Shown one piece after another: positions 61,453 through 64,000 of a stretch of 64,000 nucleotides of DNA; positions within the stretch are counted from its first letter, which is position 1; the number at the start of each line of letters is the position of its first letter. The position numbers were made by a program, and so were the translations under genes. Source of the DNA: Deltaproteobacteria bacterium (GTDB taxonomy: Bacteria; Desulfobacterota; Binatia; HRBIN30; JACQVA1); assembly GCA_016178705.1 (NCBI GenBank), contig JACOST010000031.1, positions 248,001-312,000 on the forward strand, given 5' to 3'. The notes under the pieces were generated by a model. It worked only from the letters and a program-made list of their open reading frames with translations. It ran no database searches and had not been told where the DNA came from.

Positions 61453-63243
61453 GTGACGACAGGACAGTCGATAAGCCTTCCGCTCGATACGAGCGAACCA
61501 GTCCGCTTCGCCGCCGGCGAGTTGCGGCGCTACGTCGCGGCAATCACCGGCGTTGCGCCGCCCATCACCCCGGCGGCGGCGGCGGCCAACTCGCTGCGCC
61601 TCGGCGCAGAGCCGATGACGGGCATAGCAGTAGCGCGCGGGGGCGATGCCTTCGAAGTCCAGCCGACGACCGATGGTGCGGTGATTCAGGGAGCATCGCC
61701 GCGCGCCGTGCTCCACGGTGTTTACGCGCTGTTGGAACAATTCGGTTGCCGCTGGTCGCTGCACAGCCGCAACGAAGAGGTAGTCCCGCGCTTCGACACG
61801 CTGCCGGCCGTGCAATCGATCCGCTCGGCTCCGCGCTACAGCGTGCGCGGCTACAGCGCCGATATCATGACCTGGCACTACGGCGACTCCGCACAGTTCG
61901 CCGAGCACCTGGCCGCGGACTACGAGTTTGTCGACTGGATGGGCAAGTCGGCGGCCAACGCGTATCTGTTCATCCGCCATCCGTTTGACTCGCAACTGAC
62001 GATCCCCGAGTTGTTGCCCGAATTCGCGCGCCGCGGCATCGCGGTCGAGTATGGCGGCCACGTCATCCCACTTCTGCTGCCGCGCGAGCTGTTCAAGGAC
62101 CATCCGGAGTTCTTTCCGCAACGGGCCGGCGGCGAGCGTACGGAGTTCGGCAACTTGTGTACGGCGAACGCCACAGCGATGCATCTCGCCAGCGCGAATG
62201 CGGTGCGCTACGTGCGCGAGCATCCCGAGTTGAGCGTGCTGCACATCTGGGGTGCCGATCTGTGGGACGGTGGGTGGTGCCACTGCGCGCAGTGTGTCAG
62301 CGCGACGGTACAGGATCAGAGCCTGCGCCTGTGCAATGCGGTCGCCGGGGCCCTCGCCGCCGAGGGTGTAACCCGCCCGGTCTGCTACATCGCGTACCAC
62401 GACACCATCGATCCCGACCTGCACGTGCGACCCGCGCCGGGCGTGTGGGTGGAGTATGCGCCGCGCGAGCGCTGCTACGGACATGCACTCGATGATCTGA
62501 CGTGTCGCACCAATCGGCACTACCGCGAATCGCTGGAGCGCTATGTCGAGCTGTTTGATGGCCGCGTGCGCATCTTCGAGTACTACGCCGACGCGATACT
62601 GTTCTGTGGGTGCGCCGTACCATTGGCGGAGGTCATTGCGGCTGATCTCGACTACTTCCATCGCCTCGGCATTCGCGAGATTACCAATCTCCAGTTCGGC
62701 GCCTTCAGTCTGTGGGCGTATCCGACGAACTTCCTCGCCTACGCCGCCGCCACGCAGGCCGGCGGATGCGATGTGGCCCAGCTCCGCACCGGTTACGCGC
62801 AGCGATTCGGAACCCACGCTGCGCTGATGGCCGCCACGCTGGCTGAACTGGAAGCGATCATGCGCAACGTCGTCACGTTCGGCGACATCCGCCGACCGCC
62901 GACCAAGGCGGATGCGGTGCAACGATTGCGGCCACGCGTCGAGACGGCCACAACGCACCTCGCGGCGCTCGCCGATCGCTTGAAGTCAGCCGGTGACAAT
63001 CCCGCGATCGCCGCACAACATGGTCTGCTGCGGTACACCAACGGGGTCTTACTCGGCGTCCTGCATCAGCTCGACAACCTACCGGCCGCCGCGGACTATG
63101 AGATGGCGATGGCGATCATGCGCGACATCGACCGCCGCTTCACCGGCTTGTGGGGTGCTGTCAATCTGCCCGTCATTCACGCGTATCACTCACACGCTTA
63201 TGACACGCGCGCCAATCACGCACGCGAACCGAACACGCCCTGA
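61453..63243 (+). CDS. DUF4838-type glycoside-hydrolase-like protein
   Basis: 596 residues from a GTG. The N-terminal domain (EPVRFAAGELRRYVAAITG; GASPRAVLHGVYALLEQFGC) is of the type that precedes GH-like TIM barrels in DUF4838 and hexosaminidase-like proteins. The barrel contains LHIWGADLWDGGWCHCAQCV, CYIAYHDTIDPDLHVRPAPG and VRIFEYYADAILF. A helical C-terminal region follows. No signal peptide is visible. A sugar substrate is likely by family but unknown. It is 8 bp before sppA. Confidence 0.85.
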   Translation: MTTGQSISLPLDTSEPVRFAAGELRRYVAAITGVAPPITPAAAAANSLRLGAEPMTGIAVARGGDAFEVQPTTDGAVIQGASPRAVLHGVYALLEQFGCRWSLHSRNEEVVPRFDTLPAVQSIRSAPRYSVRGYSADIMTWHYGDSAQFAEHLAADYEFVDWMGKSAANAYLFIRHPFDSQLTIPELLPEFARRGIAVEYGGHVIPLLLPRELFKDHPEFFPQRAGGERTEFGNLCTANATAMHLASANAVRYVREHPELSVLHIWGADLWDGGWCHCAQCVSATVQDQSLRLCNAVAGALAAEGVTRPVCYIAYHDTIDPDLHVRPAPGVWVEYAPRERCYGHALDDLTCRTNRHYRESLERYVELFDGRVRIFEYYADAILFCGCAVPLAEVIAADLDYFHRLGIREITNLQFGAFSLWAYPTNFLAYAAATQAGGCDVAQLRTGYAQRFGTHAALMAATLAELEAIMRNVVTFGDIRRPPTKADAVQRLRPRVETATTHLAALADRLKSAGDNPAIAAQHGLLRYTNGVLLGVLHQLDNLPAAADYEMAMAIMRDIDRRFTGLWGAVNLPVIHAYHSHAYDTRANHAREPNTP

Positions 63244-63251
63244 GGTATCGT

Positions 63252-64000
63252 ATGAGCGGTCGCCGCATCCGGATTCTCCTGCTCCTTCTGCTGGTCGTGC
63301 TAGTGGGCACGCTGCTGGCCCGTAGCTACCTGCTGCCCGCACGCGTCCCGCCGCAAAGCGTGTTGCTCCTCGAATTGGCGGGTGCCTACGCCGAAGCTCC
63401 GCCACCCGACGCGCTCGCACGGATCTTTCGTCGACACGAGCAGACGCTGCTCGACCTCGTCAGCTTGCTGCGCCGCGCCACCAAGGACGATCGAATCAAA
63501 GGCGTGGTACTGCGCGTCGGCAAGCTCCAAATCGGCTGGGCGAAGGCGCAAGATCTCCGTGAAGCGCTGGTGAACTTCAAGGCCAGCGGCAAGCGATTGG
63601 TGGCCTACCTCGAACAGGAGGTCAGCCAGGGCAATCTCGAATATTACCTGGCGAGCGTGGCCAGCGAAGTCTATCTGCCGCCCGACGGCAGCGCGCCCCT
63701 GACGGGGTTGTCCTCGCAGTTCTTCTTCCTCGGTGGCGTGTGGGAGAAGCTCGACATCGAAATGCACGTCGAGAAAATCCGCGAGTACAAGACCTTTGGT
63801 GACATGCTTGCGAACAAGTCGATGACCGCCGCGCATCGCGAGATGGCGAACTCGCTGCTCGACAGCGTCAATCAGCAATTCGTCGGCGGCATCGCCTCCG
63901 CCCGCGGTCTCGACGACAGCGCGGTGCAAGCGGCGATCAACGACTGCCCGATTACTCCGGATGCGTTTGCGAAAGCACACCTCAGCGATGGGACCAGATT
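63252..64000 (+). CDS. sppA: Signal peptide peptidase SppA-like (3' truncated)
   Basis: About 249 residues visible; the gene runs off the window. A single N-terminal hydrophobic anchor (IRILLLLLLVVLVGTLLA) precedes the S49 peptidase fold: VLLLEL strand, then LVSLLRRATKDDRIKGVVLR, LREALVNFKASGKRLVAYLE, and the likely general-base Lys180 in VEKIREYKTFGDML. The catalytic Ser would lie in the missing part. SppA degrades cleaved signal peptides in the membrane. It follows the DUF4838 gene by 8 bp. Confidence 0.88.
   Translation, partial: MSGRRIRILLLLLLVVLVGTLLARSYLLPARVPPQSVLLLELAGAYAEAPPPDALARIFRRHEQTLLDLVSLLRRATKDDRIKGVVLRVGKLQIGWAKAQDLREALVNFKASGKRLVAYLEQEVSQGNLEYYLASVASEVYLPPDGSAPLTGLSSQFFFLGGVWEKLDIEMHVEKIREYKTFGDMLANKSMTAAHREMANSLLDSVNQQFVGGIASARGLDDSAVQAAINDCPITPDAFAKAHLSDGTR

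Overview
The window is GC-rich, gene-dense bacterial DNA with short intergenic gaps and many 4-bp or 1-bp start/stop overlaps. Several features fit a soil or sediment proteobacterium-like or Binatota-like lineage: a secreted protein with FG-GAP, cohesin-like and dockerin-like parts plus a Pro/Thr tail, an LLM-type F420-dependent oxidoreductase, acyl-CoA dehydrogenase and CoA-transferase genes, and dispersed palindromic GC-rich repeats. That assignment is inference; no rRNA or tRNA gene was found.

Region 1 (1-16.2 kb, + strand) handles copper: an HME-RND adaptor (partial) and pump, a c-type cytochrome, two small periplasmic proteins, a TolC-type channel and a multicopper oxidase. After a terminator and a small convergent gene come a Cys-clustered protein of unknown function, a beta-CASP nuclease, a degenerate YHS protein, a LOG-like protein, a YHS-tagged CopA ATPase and a zinc-ribbon protein. 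Region 2 (16.3-20.3 kb, - strand) has the large FG-GAP/PT-repeat protein and an IS630-like HTH remnant.

Region 3 (20.5-26.5 kb, - strand) is a sulfate uptake operon: sbp, cysT, a fused CysW-CysA protein, yezD and a porin. Its leader holds the most striking element in the window. An apparently leaderless 30-codon ORF has four consecutive Cys codons, followed by mutually exclusive hairpins and a strong intrinsic terminator. This looks like a cysteine-responsive transcription attenuator. Region 4 (26.7-29.1 kb, +) is a GMC oxidoreductase fused to a DUF1080 domain. Region 5 (29.1-35.3 kb, -) is an ECF sigma gene with SnoaL-type tail followed by a fatty acid hydroxylase, an MBL hydrolase, a Gld-like ABC transporter, a secreted protein and a ChrB-like protein. 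The sigma gene and the hydroxylase gene carry the same two-part promoter, exactly 1000 bp apart.

Region 6 (35.4-40.6 kb, +) is a second HME-RND system that has a channel and pump but no adaptor. Region 7 (40.7-46.6 kb, -) is a chromate operon (chrB, DUF1259, chrA, pentaheme cytochrome, PepSY-like protein, small membrane protein), preceded by a DMT exporter with a His-rich tail. Region 8 (46.8-49.3 kb, +) is amt-glnK behind a sigma-54 promoter, with an unlisted 50-residue membrane protein after it. Region 9 (49.4-64 kb) holds a GT39-type glycosyltransferase, an Rrf2 regulator, ferredoxin, acyl-CoA dehydrogenase and a fused CoA-transferase whose only plausible start is ACG. It also has a luciferase-like oxidoreductase, a heme-oxygenase-like protein, RluA, an aminotransferase, a palindromic repeat island, a DUF4838 protein and the start of sppA.
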